From Leucobacter sp. UBA1945 (GTDB lineage Bacteria; Actinomycetota; Actinomycetes; Actinomycetales; Microbacteriaceae), in contig DDEV01000061.1 in NCBI GenBank assembly GCA_002336855.1, forward strand, positions 1 to 15,360: 15,360 nucleotides of DNA, written 5' to 3'. Every line of letters begins with the position of its first letter. Position 1 is the stretch's first letter. The notes under the pieces are model-generated. The model searched no databases. It saw nothing but the letters and a program-made list of their open reading frames with translations, and had not been told where the DNA came from. Below, piece by piece: positions 14,060 through 15,360 of the stretch. Position numbers and translations under genes: made by a program.

Positions 14060-14839
14060 ATGCTGAAGCGAGTCGTCGTCACCGGTGCCAGCTCTGGCAT
14101 CGGTGCGGCGACCGTTCGCCGTTTCGCAGAATTGGGATGGCAGACGGTTGCGGTAGCCCGGCGCGAGGATCGGCTGCGCGCGTTGGCAGCCGAGACCGGG
14201 GCGCACGCGATTGTGTGCGATGTCACCGACGAGGGTCAGGTCGCCGCGATGGCACGCGAGGTGGCCGACACGGGCGGCGCGACCGGGCTCGTGAACAATG
14301 CCGGGGGAGCGCTCGGCACCGAAAGCGTCGAGGCCTCGTCTAATGACGACTGGCGCCGGATGTTCGAGGTGAACGTGATCGGCCTGCGCACCGTCACTGC
14401 AGCGATGTTGCCGGTGCTGCGCGATGCGGCTCATGGCTTTTCGGCTGGTGAAACCGCCTCGATTCTGAACCTGACCTCGACCGCTGGCCACGACGCCTAC
14501 CCGGGTGGCGGCGGCTACAACGCGGCGAAGTTCGCCGCGCACGCCGTGACGAGCGTGCTGCGTCTCGAGCTCGCGGGCGAACCGATTCGGGTCATGGAGC
14601 TTGCGCCAGGCCTCGTGCACACCGAGGAGTTCACCCTGAACCGGCTGCGCGGCGACGCCGCGGGCGCGCAAAAGCCTTACGAGAACGTGACACCGCTCAC
14701 CGCAGATGACGTGGCGCGGGTGCTGGTCGGTGCATTCGAACAGCCGCCGCACGTGAACCAAGATCTGATCGTGCTGCGCCCGGTCGCGCAGTCGAGCGTG
14801 TTTCACACCCACCGTGGGCCGCTCGAGGCGAAGGCGTGA
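14060..14839 (+). CDS. short-chain dehydrogenase/reductase (classical SDR)
   Basis: 259-aa cytosolic NAD(P)-dependent oxidoreductase with a Rossmann fold. Visible: the nucleotide motif TGASSGIG (8-15), an Arg-Arg pair after beta-2 (residues 34-36) that suggests NADP preference, Asp54, NNAG (79-82), Asn105 and the catalytic Ser140, Tyr153 and Lys157 (YNAAK). APGLVHTEEF follows as the usual C-terminal substrate loop. The overall pattern is closest to YdfG-like/serine 3-dehydrogenase-type SDRs acting on 3-hydroxy acids, but the substrate cannot be fixed. It starts 2 bases after the SHOCT gene stop and has no strong ribosome site of its own, so it is probably translated by coupling. The uracil-DNA glycosylase gene follows after 14 bases. 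Confidence 0.93.
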   Translation: MLKRVVVTGASSGIGAATVRRFAELGWQTVAVARREDRLRALAAETGAHAIVCDVTDEGQVAAMAREVADTGGATGLVNNAGGALGTESVEASSNDDWRRMFEVNVIGLRTVTAAMLPVLRDAAHGFSAGETASILNLTSTAGHDAYPGGGGYNAAKFAAHAVTSVLRLELAGEPIRVMELAPGLVHTEEFTLNRLRGDAAGAQKPYENVTPLTADDVARVLVGAFEQPPHVNQDLIVLRPVAQSSVFHTHRGPLEAKA

Positions 14840-14853
14840 CGGAGGGCGTGACG

Positions 14854-15360
14854 ATGGCCATGAACCTGCAGCAGCTGGCCGAGGCCGGCTTCATCGCTTC
14901 CGACTGGGCCGAGGCGCTCGCGCCGGTCGAGGGGCAGCTTGCCGAGCTTGGGCGATTTCTGAACGAGGAGCGCGCGAGCGGTCAGCGGGTGCTGCCAGCG
15001 GGCGATCGCATTCTCGCGGCGTTTCAGTGCCCGCTCGCCGACGTGCGAGTGCTCATCGTCGGGCAAGACCCCTACCCGACGCCCGGCCACCCGATCGGCC
15101 TCTCCTTCGCGACGGCACCAGACGTGCGCCCGATTCCGCGCAGCCTGCAGAACATGTACCGCGAGCTGAAAGACGACCTCGGCATTGAGCCTGCGCCGCA
15201 CGGCGACCTCACGGCCTGGGCCGATCACGGCGTCATGCTGTTGAACCGCGTGCTCACGGTGCGGGCCGGTGCCCCCGCCTCGCACCGCGGCAAGGGGTGG
15301 GAGGCGGTGACCGAGTGCGCGATTCGCGCGCTCGTGGCCCGCGGCGGCCCGCTCGTCGCG
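14854..15360 (+). CDS. ung: uracil-DNA glycosylase, family 1, 3' end cut by window edge
   Basis: Base-excision-repair enzyme that removes uracil from DNA; 169 of an expected ~225 residues are visible. Visible: the family-1 water-activating motif GQDPYPTPGHPIGLSFA (Asp72), IPRSLQNMYREL, and LLNRVLTVRAG, where this family usually has NTVLTV. The C-terminal HPSP loop with the catalytic His lies beyond the edge. The ATG at 14854 is chosen because GGAGGG (14841-14846) lies 7 bases before it. In-frame alternatives are GTG at 14836 (overlapping the SDR stop), GTG at 14848 and ATG at 14860. It is the third gene of the SHOCT-SDR-ung cluster. Arg in place of the usual Thr in the N-[TR]-VLTV segment is a small variation to note. 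Confidence 0.93.
   Translation, partial: MAMNLQQLAEAGFIASDWAEALAPVEGQLAELGRFLNEERASGQRVLPAGDRILAAFQCPLADVRVLIVGQDPYPTPGHPIGLSFATAPDVRPIPRSLQNMYRELKDDLGIEPAPHGDLTAWADHGVMLLNRVLTVRAGAPASHRGKGWEAVTECAIRALVARGGPLVA

Overview
The window is high-GC bacterial DNA from an actinobacterium, most likely a member of the Microbacteriaceae (a Leucobacter-like genus is a guess from overall look). The main clue is a single-chain 2-oxoglutarate decarboxylase/dehydrogenase (Kgd) that fuses E2o and E1o domains, an arrangement typical of Actinobacteria. GTG and TTG starts, ATGA/GTGA overlaps and O-acetylhomoserine-based methionine synthesis fit the same picture.

Left part, minus strand (1-6432): kgd, then a gene of the agmatine deiminase family 83 bp downstream, then hairpins, then an aldehyde dehydrogenase of the 2-oxoglutarate-semialdehyde type that runs off the left edge. 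kgd and the deiminase may share a transcript. The aldehyde dehydrogenase looks separately controlled, with palindromes in front of it.

Middle, plus strand (6656-9179): two overlapping CNNM/CorC-type membrane transport genes, divergent from kgd. They are preceded by a 27-codon proline-containing mini-ORF. Its stop overlaps the first transporter start (ATGA), and its Asp-Pro-Pro codons can pair with the transporter Shine-Dalgarno sequence. This looks like an undescribed ion-responsive translational switch and is the best candidate for something new.

Accessory island (about 9250-10550): a more AT-rich orphan gene combining an AbiEi-like winged-helix N-terminus with a PD-(D/E)XK-like C-terminus. 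A structured repeat lies on each side. Each repeat has four 19-bp-period units arranged as two inverted pairs, and the two copies appear to be mirror images.

Right part: the direct-sulfhydrylation genes metY and metX lie in tandem on the minus strand, separated by a perfect 20-bp-stem terminator. metX is preceded by a 13-codon mini-ORF with a good ribosome site, and the start of that mini-ORF forms one arm of a perfect 12-bp inverted repeat. Divergent from metY is a plus-strand operon: a small two-TM SHOCT-domain protein, an SDR oxidoreductase, and uracil-DNA glycosylase (cut by the right edge). I saw no rRNA, tRNA, CRISPR array, transposase or complete insertion sequence. No stretch longer than about 300 bases lacks a gene or mini-ORF.
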